DNA of 64,000 nt from Sipunculus nudus (taxonomy: Eukaryota > Annelida > Sipuncula > Golfingiida > Sipunculidae). Shown here piece after piece: positions 25,736 through 34,215 of this stretch. The DNA lies in NCBI GenBank assembly GCA_026874595.1, contig JAPPUL010000078.1, forward strand, positions 124,001-188,000. The letters run 5' to 3'. Under the pieces are notes generated by a model that did no database searches, was not told the DNA's origin, and was given only the letters and a program-made list of their open reading frames with translations. The translations under genes and the position numbers were made by a program. The first letter of the stretch is position 1. Each line of letters starts with the position of its first letter.

Positions 25736-27328
25736 ATGAAAATGCAAACAATCTTTTTGATATTTCTTTTATCACTAACTGTCTTTATGACTTCATGTAA
25801 GAATGATGCTACATCATCGGCAGGAGATAAACCTTCAGGGCAAAGCGGACAAGCAGGGCAAGGCGGACAAGCAGGGCCAAGCGGGACAGGAGCAGGGCCA
25901 AGCGGGACAGGAGCAGGGCCAAGCGGGACAGGAGCAGGGCCAAGCGGGACAGGAGCAGGGCAAGGAGATACATCTGCTATAACCACGAAAATAAACGAGG
26001 CAAAGGAGGCAAGAACCGATGCTGACAATATAATGGATGATATTGACGAGAAGGAGAAGAGCATAAGAGATCAGGCACAAACTGAAATAACGGCTGCCAA
26101 GGAGGCAATAACGGCTGCCAATACGGCAATAACGGCTGCTGAGGCTGACAAAACTCAAGCTAACGCAAATATCGCAAAAGCTAAAGCAGACGACGCAAAA
26201 ACGAAAGCAGAGGCGGCAAAAACCAAAGTAGAAGTAATTGCATTTAGACTCGCAGTAATTGCCCTTACTGCAGGACAGACATACAGACTACAAGCAGACA
26301 TTACGCTAGACAGCTTTAAATCTATTCCTGAGCTTAAAGGCAAACTGGATGGTAATGGTAAAACGATTACAATAAAATGGATTAATGGAAATGGCTTAAT
26401 TTCAACTATTAAAAGAGGAGCCGAGGTTAAAAACTTAAATATAAAGCTAGAAAACACTATTACACTTTCTAAACCATATGCGGGCGTACTTGCAGGTAGT
26501 AATGACGGGACAGTAGAGAATGTACATATTAAAGGACAGCATAATATAAATCCTTATGATGGAGGCAGTGCAGGCAGGTTAGGAGGGCTTATTGGCTATA
26601 ACAATAGTGTTGCTAAAGTAATAAACTGCTCCTCAGAAGTTAATATTAAGTCAACCAGTACCCAGCTGATTGCTATAGGAGGTGGTCTTATTGGCGAGAA
26701 TAGTGGCACAGTAGAAAAGAGCCATGCAACGGGAGTGGTTGATATCACCCAAACAGGTTATGTTGCGGCTGGAGGCCTTATTGGCAGAAATAATAGTGGT
26801 ACAGGCACAGTAGAAAAGAGCTATTATGCAACAAATTGGATTAAAGCTAAAAGTTTCATTGGATCTGCCCATGCAGGAGGCCTCATTGGCGAAAATAGGG
26901 GGGGCACGGTAAGAAATAGCTATTCAACAGGTTATTGGATTGGAGTAGACCTTAGACAGGCCTCTAACCCTATTTATGGAGGGGGATTTATTGGCCTAAA
27001 TAGTGGTACAGTAGAAAATAGCTATTCGACTGCAACAACTATCAAAGGCAGTTCGGCTCAAAGTGGGCCTATACGTCGTGGCCGCTTTGTTGGATCTAAT
27101 ATAGATACAAGCGGTATAGGCACTATAACTAGATCTTATGTACTAAAGATTGCAAATCCGGATAGGGATGCAAATCCGGATAGGAATGTTGGTACTAGCA
27201 CTTCTACAGAAGACACAGCAGACGGAGTAAGTGCAATAGAAAAAAGTGCAGTTGCTGCAACAACTTTTACAGGTTGGGATAGTACAATTTGGAACTTTGT
27301 AAATGGCCAGTGGCCAACACTTAAATAA
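25736..27328 (+). CDS. GLUG-repeat surface lipoprotein 1
   Basis: The 530-residue protein has a signal peptide ending in MTSC (Cys21), a low-complexity linker with four GPSGTGA repeats (25874-25957), an Ala/Lys-rich coiled-coil stalk (about 85-165), and a beta-helix body with GLUG-type motifs such as GGLIGENSGTVEKSHATG. It ends in GWDSTIWNFVNGQWPTLK, a typical cap. Family members are surface-exposed adhesin-like proteins. A strong AGAGGAGAG ribosome site suggests high expression. It is one of two copies made by tandem duplication, and its terminator hairpin has been lost at the joint. Confidence 0.85.
   Translation: MKMQTIFLIFLLSLTVFMTSCKNDATSSAGDKPSGQSGQAGQGGQAGPSGTGAGPSGTGAGPSGTGAGPSGTGAGQGDTSAITTKINEAKEARTDADNIMDDIDEKEKSIRDQAQTEITAAKEAITAANTAITAAEADKTQANANIAKAKADDAKTKAEAAKTKVEVIAFRLAVIALTAGQTYRLQADITLDSFKSIPELKGKLDGNGKTITIKWINGNGLISTIKRGAEVKNLNIKLENTITLSKPYAGVLAGSNDGTVENVHIKGQHNINPYDGGSAGRLGGLIGYNNSVAKVINCSSEVNIKSTSTQLIAIGGGLIGENSGTVEKSHATGVVDITQTGYVAAGGLIGRNNSGTGTVEKSYYATNWIKAKSFIGSAHAGGLIGENRGGTVRNSYSTGYWIGVDLRQASNPIYGGGFIGLNSGTVENSYSTATTIKGSSAQSGPIRRGRFVGSNIDTSGIGTITRSYVLKIANPDRDANPDRNVGTSTSTEDTADGVSAIEKSAVAATTFTGWDSTIWNFVNGQWPTLK
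25874..25957 (+). repeat. 21-bp in-frame tandem repeat in lipoprotein 1
   Basis: Four perfect copies of a 21-base unit (GGGCCAAGCGGGACAGGAGC plus A) encode GPSGTGA in the linker behind the lipid anchor. Confidence 0.95.
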
Positions 27329-27360
27329 CTTTTAAATAACACATTAAATAACAACGCTTG

Positions 27361-27622
27361 TGGGGCTGCAGTTTGTAGAATGGTAGAATCAATAATCCGT
27401 GAACAAAATAATATATTCTTGTCATCATGCATACTAGATGGCGAATATGGAATAAAGGATTGTGCACTTGGGGTTCCTGCAATACTCGGTAGAAATGGGA
27501 TTGAAAAGATAATTGAGCTTAAACTAAGCTCTGAGGAGCTTAATCTTCTTAAAACAAATGCTAAAAAGTATAGAGAAAATATAGATTTACTAAAAGGCGT
27601 TTCAGGCTTTGAGTTTATGTAA
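27361..27622 (+). pseudogene. mdh: Duplicated mdh 3' fragment
   Basis: These bases are identical to 25318-25579 and encode the last 87 residues of malate dehydrogenase, from the Ala-Ala-Val-Cys region to the stop. The fragment lacks the catalytic half and a start with a ribosome site, so it is not a functional gene. It is a duplication relic, and a direct repeat that could support recombination across lipoprotein 1. Confidence 0.95.
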
Positions 27623-27700
27623 AAGTCTTAAAAGAACCAAAAAACAACATAATTATTGGATATTATGATCTTTTGAGATATGTTATAAGATATATACTCT

Positions 27701-27720
27701 AGCTATAATCTAATATAGCT
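27701..27720 (+). promoter_or_regulatory. Inverted repeat overlapping -10, copy 2
   Basis: Identical to 25699-25718, with the same 18-base spacing to the ATG of lipoprotein gene 2. The upstream 74 bases differ from copy 1. Confidence 0.45.
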
Positions 27721-27737
27721 AAAGAGAGGAGAGTCAA

Positions 27738-29225
27738 ATGAAAATGCAAACAATCTTTTTGATATTTCTTTTATCACTAACTGTCTTTATGACTTCATGT
27801 AAGAATGATGCTACATCATCGGCAGGAGATAAACCTTCAGGGCAAGGCTCACAAGGGCAAGGCTCACAAGGGCAAGGCTCACAAGGGCAAGGAGAGACAT
27901 CTGCTATAACCACGACAATAAACGAGGCAAAGAAGGCAAGAACCGATGCTGACAATATAATGGCTGATATTGGCAAGAAGGACCAGAGCATACAAGATCA
28001 GGCACAAACTGAAATAACGGCTGCTAATACGGCAATAGCGGCTGCTAATACGGCAATAGAGGCTGCTGAGGAAGACAAAACTAAAGATAAAGCAGACGAC
28101 GCAAAAGCTAAAGCAGATACCGCAAAAACGAAAGCAGATAAAGCAAAAGATAAAGTTACCGAAATAGAAAGAGTAACAGCATTTAGACCCGCAGTAATTG
28201 CCCTTACTGCAGGACAGACATACACACTACAAGCAGACATTACGCTAGACAGCTTTGAATCTATTCCCAAGCTTAAAGGCAAACTGGATGGTAATGGTAA
28301 AACGATTACAATAAAACGGATTAATGGAAATGGCTTAATTTCAACTATTAAAAGAGACGCCGAGGTTAAAAACTTAAATATAAAGCTAGAAAATAATATT
28401 ACACTTTCTAAAAAAGCATATGCGGGCGTACTTGCAGGTGAAAATGATGGAAAGGTAGAGAATGTACATATTAAAGGACAGTATGATATAAATCTTTATA
28501 GTGGAGGCAGTGCAGGCAGGTTAGGAGGGCTTATTGGCCGGAACATTAGTAAAGTAATAAACTGCTCCTCAGAAGTTAATATTAAGCCAACCAGTAGCCA
28601 GCGGATTGATATGGGAGGTGGTCTTATTGGCCATAATAGTGGCACAGTAGAAAAGAGCCATGCAACGGGAGAGGTTGATATCACCGAAAAAGGTTATGTT
28701 GCGGCTGGAGGCCTTATTGGCATAAATAGTCGTACAGGCACAGTAGAAAAGAGCTATGCAACAAATTGGATTAAAGCTACAAGTTTCGATGGATCTCCCC
28801 ATGCAGGAGGCCTCATTGGCGACAATAGTGGCAGGGTAAGAAATAGCTATTCAACAGGTTATTGGATTGAAGTAGACCTTAGACAGGTCTCTCCCGCTAT
28901 TTATGGAGGGGGATTTATTGGCAAAAATAGTGGTACAGTAAAAAATAGCTATTCGACTGCAAAAACTATCAAAGGCAGTTCTCTAAGTGCGTCTATACAT
29001 CGTGGCCGCTTTGTTGGATTTGATACAGGTACAGGCACTATAACTTCCTCTTATGTACTAAAGATTACAGATCCGGGTAAGAATGTTGCTACTAGCACTT
29101 CTACAGAAGACACAGCAGACGGAGTAAGTGCAATAGAAGAAAGTGCAATTACTACAACACCTTTTACAGGTTGGGATAGTACAATTTGGAACTTTGTAAA
29201 TGGCCAGTGGCCAACACTTAAATAA
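27738..29225 (+). CDS. GLUG-repeat surface lipoprotein 2
   Basis: The 495-residue paralogue of lipoprotein 1 has the same signal peptide and Cys21. Its linker instead has GSQGQ repeats (15-bp unit), then an Ala/Lys stalk and the same GLUG beta-helix (GGLIGHNSGTVEKSHATG and others) ending in GWDSTIWNFVNGQWPTLK. The first 108 coding bases are identical to copy 1; the body differs by many replacements and few silent changes. A hairpin that may be a terminator follows at 29265-29299. It is probably a surface adhesin or variable antigen. Confidence 0.85.
   Translation: MKMQTIFLIFLLSLTVFMTSCKNDATSSAGDKPSGQGSQGQGSQGQGSQGQGETSAITTTINEAKKARTDADNIMADIGKKDQSIQDQAQTEITAANTAIAAANTAIEAAEEDKTKDKADDAKAKADTAKTKADKAKDKVTEIERVTAFRPAVIALTAGQTYTLQADITLDSFESIPKLKGKLDGNGKTITIKRINGNGLISTIKRDAEVKNLNIKLENNITLSKKAYAGVLAGENDGKVENVHIKGQYDINLYSGGSAGRLGGLIGRNISKVINCSSEVNIKPTSSQRIDMGGGLIGHNSGTVEKSHATGEVDITEKGYVAAGGLIGINSRTGTVEKSYATNWIKATSFDGSPHAGGLIGDNSGRVRNSYSTGYWIEVDLRQVSPAIYGGGFIGKNSGTVKNSYSTAKTIKGSSLSASIHRGRFVGFDTGTGTITSSYVLKITDPGKNVATSTSTEDTADGVSAIEESAITTTPFTGWDSTIWNFVNGQWPTLK
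27846..27890 (+). repeat. 15-bp in-frame tandem repeat in lipoprotein 2
   Basis: Three perfect copies of GGCTCACAAGGGCAA encode GSQGQ, at the same position where lipoprotein 1 has its unrelated 21-bp repeat. Confidence 0.95.
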
Positions 29226-29264
29226 CTTTTAAATAACACATTAAATAACACATTAAATAACAAT

Positions 29265-29299
29265 GCTTGTAAGGCTTTAATTTATAAAGTCTTGCAAGC
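29265..29299 (+). terminator. Hairpin after lipoprotein 2
   Basis: Two 15-base arms (GCTTGTAAGGCTTTA and TAAAGTCTTGCAAGC) pair with two G-T mismatches around a short loop. No strong T-run follows, so it may be a terminator or an mRNA-stabilising end. The duplication joint at 27360 falls inside the left arm. Confidence 0.5.
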
Positions 29300-29346
29300 T
29301 TATTCCCCTTATTACAATCGAGCTTAAACCCCCAACATCAGTCCTA

Positions 29347-29382
29347 CATTATATCCTCATTATATCCTCATTATATCCTCAT
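29347..29382. repeat. 11-bp tandem repeat
   Basis: Three to four copies of a CATTATATCCT unit in the gap before lipoprotein 3. Confidence 0.8.
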
Positions 29383-29473
29383 GATATTATTTTTCCTATA
29401 CTTATTTAGCTATTGTTTGTACTTTTAGATATATCAACAATTTAAGCTATAAAGCTATAAAGAGGAGGACGTT

Positions 29474-31375
29474 ATGAGAATACGTTTTTTAGCAAATCTG
29501 ACATTTCTTATGTCAACTATTATCTTTATGTTTGCATGTGGTCAAGATGTTACGCTTAGTCCAGCAAAAGATGATATAACTTTTGCAAATGATGCCGTGG
29601 CACAGGAGATTGTTACAGGAGAAGAGTTTAAGAGTAAATTAGGCTCTACAAAAGAAAGCGATTCATTTATCCTAGGGCAAGACATTACACTAGAGGATTT
29701 AGAAACTATTCCTTCATTCAAAGGCAAACTAAACGGAAACAATAAAACTATTATAATAAAATCTTTTGTAAGAGGCTCAAGTGCTTTATTTAAAGTGATT
29801 GAAGAGAGCTCAGAAATTAAAGATTTAAAAATACGCTTAGAAAATGATATTACCCTATCAGGAGGTTCAACAGGAGTACTTGCAGGTGAAAATAAAGCTA
29901 AGCTAACTAACATAAGACTATATAACCCAAAAAAGAAACTTGTTACGAATACCGATTCTAATAGCGTTTCAGGCGGGCTTATTGGGCATAATAAAGGAAA
30001 GGGTGTCTCAAAATTGTATTCAGAAGTTAATATTGAAGGCGGGCAAATGATAGGAGGACTTATTGGGCTTAATGAAGGGGTAGTAATACTTGGTCATTCA
30101 ACAGGAGATGTTCATACAATAAACGAAGGAGACACTTATGCAGGAGGCCTTATCGGCTATAATAAAGGCCCAGTACACAATAGCGTTGCAACAGGCGATG
30201 CAAAAGTAACAAGTACAAAAGGTTCTGCATATGCGGGAGGACTTATAGGAAAAAATACAAGCCCAATATTCAGGAGTCATACAATAGGGGATGCAAATGT
30301 GACAGCTCATGGACAGATAGCTTATGTAGGAGGCCTTATAGGAGAAAATGTGGAGAGTGCTAATGTAGAAGAAAGCAGTGCAATGGGCATAGCAATTGGG
30401 ACGAGTACAAAAGGAGCAGCATATGCGGGAGGACTTATAGGCAATAGCCCAAAAGGACTACTACGAGATACTGCAGCGACAGGCACAGTGATAGCAAAAA
30501 GTCATACAGTAGAGGCATATGCGGGAGGGCTTGTTGGCTTTACTTGGGATTCGACAGTAAAAGATAGCAATTCAATTAGTAATGTTAAAGCCGAAGGAAT
30601 AGATGGGGTAGGGTATGCAGGCGGCCTTCTTGGACACACCTGGAATAGTAAAATAACAAATAGCTATGCATTGGGCAAAGTTAGTGCAAGCAGTAAAACG
30701 AAAGAGGCAATATCAGGAGGACTTATTGGAATTAACGAGGGAGGAGAAAAATATAGCTTTGTTAATAATTTGGTTGTTTACACTGGCCTTGTTGGTGATG
30801 TTCAGGATGCAAAAGTAGAACATAGCTATTCAAAGAGTGTAGTTAGCGCTATAAGTGAAGAGGGCTATGCTATTGCAGGAGGGCTTATTGGGGTAAGTTA
30901 TAGTAAAGTAGAATATAGCCATGCAACGGGTAATGTTAAAGCTGAAGGTGGTATAGATGTTTATGCGGGAGGACTTATTGGAATTAACAACGAAGAGGTA
31001 AAATATAGCTATTCAAGGAGTAAAGTTACAACTACAATAAGCAAGAATGCCCATGCTATAGCGGGAGGATTCATTGGCTTTAATCGTAATAAAGTACAAT
31101 ATAGCTATTCAACCGCAAAAACTCTTAAAGCAACCGGAAAGCGTACAGAACTTGGTCGTTTCATCGGCCATAATGTAAACACAATAATCAACTGTTTTGT
31201 CGAAAAACTTAATGACCCAGGCAAAAATGTTGGTAATAGCTCTTCTACAAATGACGTAGCAGACGGGGTAAGTGCAATATATGAATCCCAAATTACACAA
31301 AATACGTTTACAGGCTGGGACCATTCAATTTGGGACCTTACAGGAGCAACAGCGTGGCCTCTTCTTAGAGAGTAG
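29474..31375 (+). CDS. GLUG-repeat surface lipoprotein 3
   Basis: The 633-residue protein has a signal peptide with MFAC (Cys22) and a long array of GLUG-type repeats (GGLIGHNKGKGV, YAGGLIGYNKGPVHNS, and about ten more) forming a predicted beta-helix, ending GWDHSIWDLTGATAWPLLRE. It lacks the coiled stalk and the linker repeats of copies 1 and 2. AGCTATA is directly repeated (29444-29459) before a strong AGAGGAGG ribosome site. It is an older, diverged paralogue, and probably surface-exposed. Confidence 0.83.
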   Translation: MRIRFLANLTFLMSTIIFMFACGQDVTLSPAKDDITFANDAVAQEIVTGEEFKSKLGSTKESDSFILGQDITLEDLETIPSFKGKLNGNNKTIIIKSFVRGSSALFKVIEESSEIKDLKIRLENDITLSGGSTGVLAGENKAKLTNIRLYNPKKKLVTNTDSNSVSGGLIGHNKGKGVSKLYSEVNIEGGQMIGGLIGLNEGVVILGHSTGDVHTINEGDTYAGGLIGYNKGPVHNSVATGDAKVTSTKGSAYAGGLIGKNTSPIFRSHTIGDANVTAHGQIAYVGGLIGENVESANVEESSAMGIAIGTSTKGAAYAGGLIGNSPKGLLRDTAATGTVIAKSHTVEAYAGGLVGFTWDSTVKDSNSISNVKAEGIDGVGYAGGLLGHTWNSKITNSYALGKVSASSKTKEAISGGLIGINEGGEKYSFVNNLVVYTGLVGDVQDAKVEHSYSKSVVSAISEEGYAIAGGLIGVSYSKVEYSHATGNVKAEGGIDVYAGGLIGINNEEVKYSYSRSKVTTTISKNAHAIAGGFIGFNRNKVQYSYSTAKTLKATGKRTELGRFIGHNVNTIINCFVEKLNDPGKNVGNSSSTNDVADGVSAIYESQITQNTFTGWDHSIWDLTGATAWPLLRE

Positions 31376-31463
31376 AGACAATGAAAAGAAGATATTGAAA
31401 GAAAGTAAATAAGATATTGGAAAGAAGAGCGTCAAGGAAACTATAATTTTTAGAGAAACTTCC

Positions 31464-32345
31464 TTAGAGAAGCTTCCTTGCACGCTTTTTCCAATATTCT
31501 AGTTCTCCCTTAAAATCTTCATGCATAGTTCTTATTTTTAAAAGTTGGCGTACATACTTAAGACTTTTGCGTCTTTTCCCATCTGACTGCAGGTATGCTG
31601 CATAGTAAAATAAATTAGGAGGATATTTAGGCGCTATTTCACATGCCTTTTCAAAATACTCTATATATTTAGATTTCTCATCAGCAAGTATAAATCCCGG
31701 CACCTTATAATATAATACCCCTAGAAATCTATACGCTCCTGCATTATCTAATTCCCTATCCTGCTTTGCAACCATATGTGCATCTTTCTTCATAGCAGCT
31801 AATAAGGCAAGACCTTTCAATTTATTATACTTTGAATAAAGCCCTCGATTTAAAAGATTGTAATATAAAGCCTCAACATTATCTATATTCTGCTCTTTAT
31901 ATAAATTTAACGCCTGTCTTGAGGACTCCATACCAAGTTTGGCATAAGAGACACTTTTATCTTCTGACTTCTCATATTTGCTTAGATATGCATACGAACG
32001 AGCTAGCTTCCAGTTAGCCTCTCCCTTTTGCCAAGGCGTTACTTTTTTATCTTGCAAAACCCCATCATAATAATCTATAGAGAGTAATACGCTTTTAATT
32101 AATCTTGGATTTTTGTTGTAATAATAATCACCTTTCTTAAGCAACGATATCGAATCTTCTTTTTCTATACTCAATGTCGTCTTTTTAGGTTGTATAGACT
32201 TGGCACAGCCCATATTAAAAACTAAAAGTCCTATAAAGGCAATAACTAAAGGCGTATACATAAAAACACGTGTTTCCTTTTCTAATTCTAACTTATCTTT
32301 TTCTAACCTATCTTTTACTAGAAACATATCTAAAGACGCATACAT
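31464..32345 (-). CDS. TPR-like lipoprotein
   Basis: The 293-residue frame has an upstream start at 32345, but the lipobox FNMGC (Cys47) and hydrophobic segment begin at the internal ATG at 32261 (MYTPLVIAF), which gives a better signal peptide; it is the likelier start. The mature part is helical with TPR-like spacing (YYNKNPRLIKSVLLSIDYY, KGEANWKLARSYAYLSKY, GAYRFLGVLYYKVPGF), resembling TatT-type accessory lipoproteins of TRAP transporters. Its partner transporter is not seen here. Confidence 0.6.
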   Translation of the reverse strand: MYASLDMFLVKDRLEKDKLELEKETRVFMYTPLVIAFIGLLVFNMGCAKSIQPKKTTLSIEKEDSISLLKKGDYYYNKNPRLIKSVLLSIDYYDGVLQDKKVTPWQKGEANWKLARSYAYLSKYEKSEDKSVSYAKLGMESSRQALNLYKEQNIDNVEALYYNLLNRGLYSKYNKLKGLALLAAMKKDAHMVAKQDRELDNAGAYRFLGVLYYKVPGFILADEKSKYIEYFEKACEIAPKYPPNLFYYAAYLQSDGKRRKSLKYVRQLLKIRTMHEDFKGELEYWKKRARKLL

Positions 32346-32460
32346 AAAAAGACCCTCAATAATCCAAAACCGCCCTACTACCTTACTACTTACTAGAAAT
32401 TATTTACTAGAAATCTATAGAAACCTTTTACGTAAACCTAAACTCATACCTAGAAAAGAC

Positions 32461-32492
32461 AAAAGCCGCATAGGTACTCCTATACAGCTTTT
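32461..32492 (-). terminator. Intrinsic terminator of the porin gene
   Basis: AAAAGC...ATAGG/CCTAT...GCTTTT forms a hairpin with a TACT loop; on the minus strand the right arm ends in GGCTTTTGTCTTTT. It lies about 40 bases beyond the porin stop. Confidence 0.6.
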
Positions 32493-32533
32493 ATCATCTA
32501 TATCGCTTTTATATCGCTTGCGTTATACAAAAC

Positions 32534-33949
32534 TTAGAAGTTAAGCATAAGCCCCACTCTAAAAGACATTGCTTTATATTCTTTTCCAGCCGCATCCTTA
32601 ACCTGATTTCCAGCTGGGTCAGTTTCCTTTATAGTGTAAATGAATTCAGGCTGTATCTTAAATCTGTGTCCCGCTGACCATGGATAGAAGTTAAGCACTA
32701 CCAACAAGTTCATCTTAGACGCCTTGCTTGCTTCTGTTGAAATGTCATTTATTGTATGACCAGCCCCAACTGAAGGCGGAACAGCCGCAGAAGCCCCAAT
32801 AGGATGTGTATGCTGAGTAGTCGGAGAAGCACCACCTGATCCTGTTTGTGTTCCTGGATTTGCCTCACTTCCCGGATTTATACCTCCACTTATAGGTGCT
32901 CCTTGTCCTTCAAACCTAATTGCAGGAACAAACCAGCTTGTGGCTGTAATCGCGATGTCAACAAAATATCCCATATATAGCTTATGACTTTTGGACTCAT
33001 TTATACCTACTTTTGTTAAAGCTTCCTTAGCAGCGCTTGCTGTTTCTAATATGAAACCAGCTTGGATATAGAAAAGACTTATTGTAAATCCAAGGTCTAT
33101 ATTTGCACCAACGAAGTCTGATACTAACGCATTCCCAGGCTCACTATCTTCAAAAGCTGGTATATATCTAAATGAAACCCCTATTGTTCCATTCATATCC
33201 TTTGTTTGCAACCATTCCTCACCATGCCTCCACTTTCTAAACCAGTCAAATTGAATCCTTCCCCCTATCTGATAGCGCTCTCCAAAACCATCACTAAAGA
33301 TATTATTTAGGTTGGAGTACTGTCGGTTAACGTTTCCTACCCAAAAATAGTAATGCAATTGGGAATTTACCGCACTACCATATAACATAAGACCCATAAC
33401 TGCATCACTACCCCTTCCCCAAACACTTGCTCCATTATTAAAAAGCAATCTACTACTTGTTAAAGATTCTTTTCGAAGAGGAACTGTCATATATCCCAGT
33501 CGGGCCTTTAGATATTGATCTACAATATCTATTGTAATATGCGCACGAAGCATACTTGCAGTTTTACCTTGCATTTGACCAAGTAGCAAATAACTTACTG
33601 TTGGCAAGACCTTTCCCTTTGCACCTAAGAAAAGCCTTCGTGGATAGAACTGCGATCCCTCTTCCACCTTTGGAGGGGTAACACCAGGTTCAGTTCTTTG
33701 CCCCCTCATTGTCCCTCTTATAGCTTGTTCCCAAATTCCCTGTATACGTCCTGTTGGAACAGCTGTTGGTGTAAAATCCTGTCCAGGCTTTACCTCTAAG
33801 CTTTCCAAAGATTCTGAATCCAGAGATTCAACATTGTCAATAGATTCAGCTGAATCTACTGATTCCATGGAAAACGCAACGTTTCCCACAAAAAGAGTGC
33901 CTAACATGACGAAAGACACACTTATTAAAGATATCCAATATCTTACCAT
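32534..33949 (-). CDS. Predicted outer-membrane porin
   Basis: The 471-residue protein has a signal peptide (cleavage after VAFS, about residue 28), an acidic Ser/Glu-rich region, and a strand-rich body with alternating aromatic residues (LHYYFWVGNVNRQYS, TISLFYIQAGFILET) that ends in AMSFRVGLMLNF, a C-terminal Phe typical of beta-barrel outer-membrane proteins. It resembles phosphate-selective-type porins, but substrate is unknown. A Gly/Ser/Thr/Pro/His-rich loop (SGGINPGSEANPGTQTGS) is likely surface-exposed and variable. It is followed by a good terminator. Confidence 0.7.
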   Translation of the reverse strand: MVRYWISLISVSFVMLGTLFVGNVAFSMESVDSAESIDNVESLDSESLESLEVKPGQDFTPTAVPTGRIQGIWEQAIRGTMRGQRTEPGVTPPKVEEGSQFYPRRLFLGAKGKVLPTVSYLLLGQMQGKTASMLRAHITIDIVDQYLKARLGYMTVPLRKESLTSSRLLFNNGASVWGRGSDAVMGLMLYGSAVNSQLHYYFWVGNVNRQYSNLNNIFSDGFGERYQIGGRIQFDWFRKWRHGEEWLQTKDMNGTIGVSFRYIPAFEDSEPGNALVSDFVGANIDLGFTISLFYIQAGFILETASAAKEALTKVGINESKSHKLYMGYFVDIAITATSWFVPAIRFEGQGAPISGGINPGSEANPGTQTGSGGASPTTQHTHPIGASAAVPPSVGAGHTINDISTEASKASKMNLLVVLNFYPWSAGHRFKIQPEFIYTIKETDPAGNQVKDAAGKEYKAMSFRVGLMLNF

Positions 33950-34215
33950 TATCTCTCCTCCTAAAATTTAAAGTATAAATGGTATGTAGAATTTATCGCT
34001 ACTAATTTAATTAAATATCCATCAAAGACAAAGACTTTTTTTTTACTAAGCATACTTTGTGCCAGCTCTTATAAGACAAACTTTTTATTGCTTATATTTA
34101 CGTAAGCCCTTATTGAGTATAATTATTAAGGATATCAAGATTACCATATACTAATATGATGCTAATACATTTGTAATATATATTTTTTTTAAGGGATCTT
34201 ACATAATGACTTAGC

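Larger units (their letters stand above)
25318..27360 (+). repeat. First copy of a ~2-kb tandem duplication unit
   Basis: The unit runs from the mdh 3' part through lipoprotein gene 1. Bases 25318-25583 equal 27361-27626 exactly (266 bp), and 25699-25843 equal 27701-27845 exactly (145 bp). The joint at 27360/27361 connects ACGCTTG to TGGGGCTGCAG of mdh. The second unit ends near 29270. Confidence 0.95.

Noticed and set aside
27380-27622. ORF that looks like an independent 80-residue gene
   Set aside because: Identical to the end of mdh and without an own ribosome site; better called a duplication relic.
26271-28800. Diversity-generating retroelement acting on the lipoproteins
   Set aside because: Differences are not concentrated at adenines of one copy and no reverse transcriptase or template repeat is in the window.
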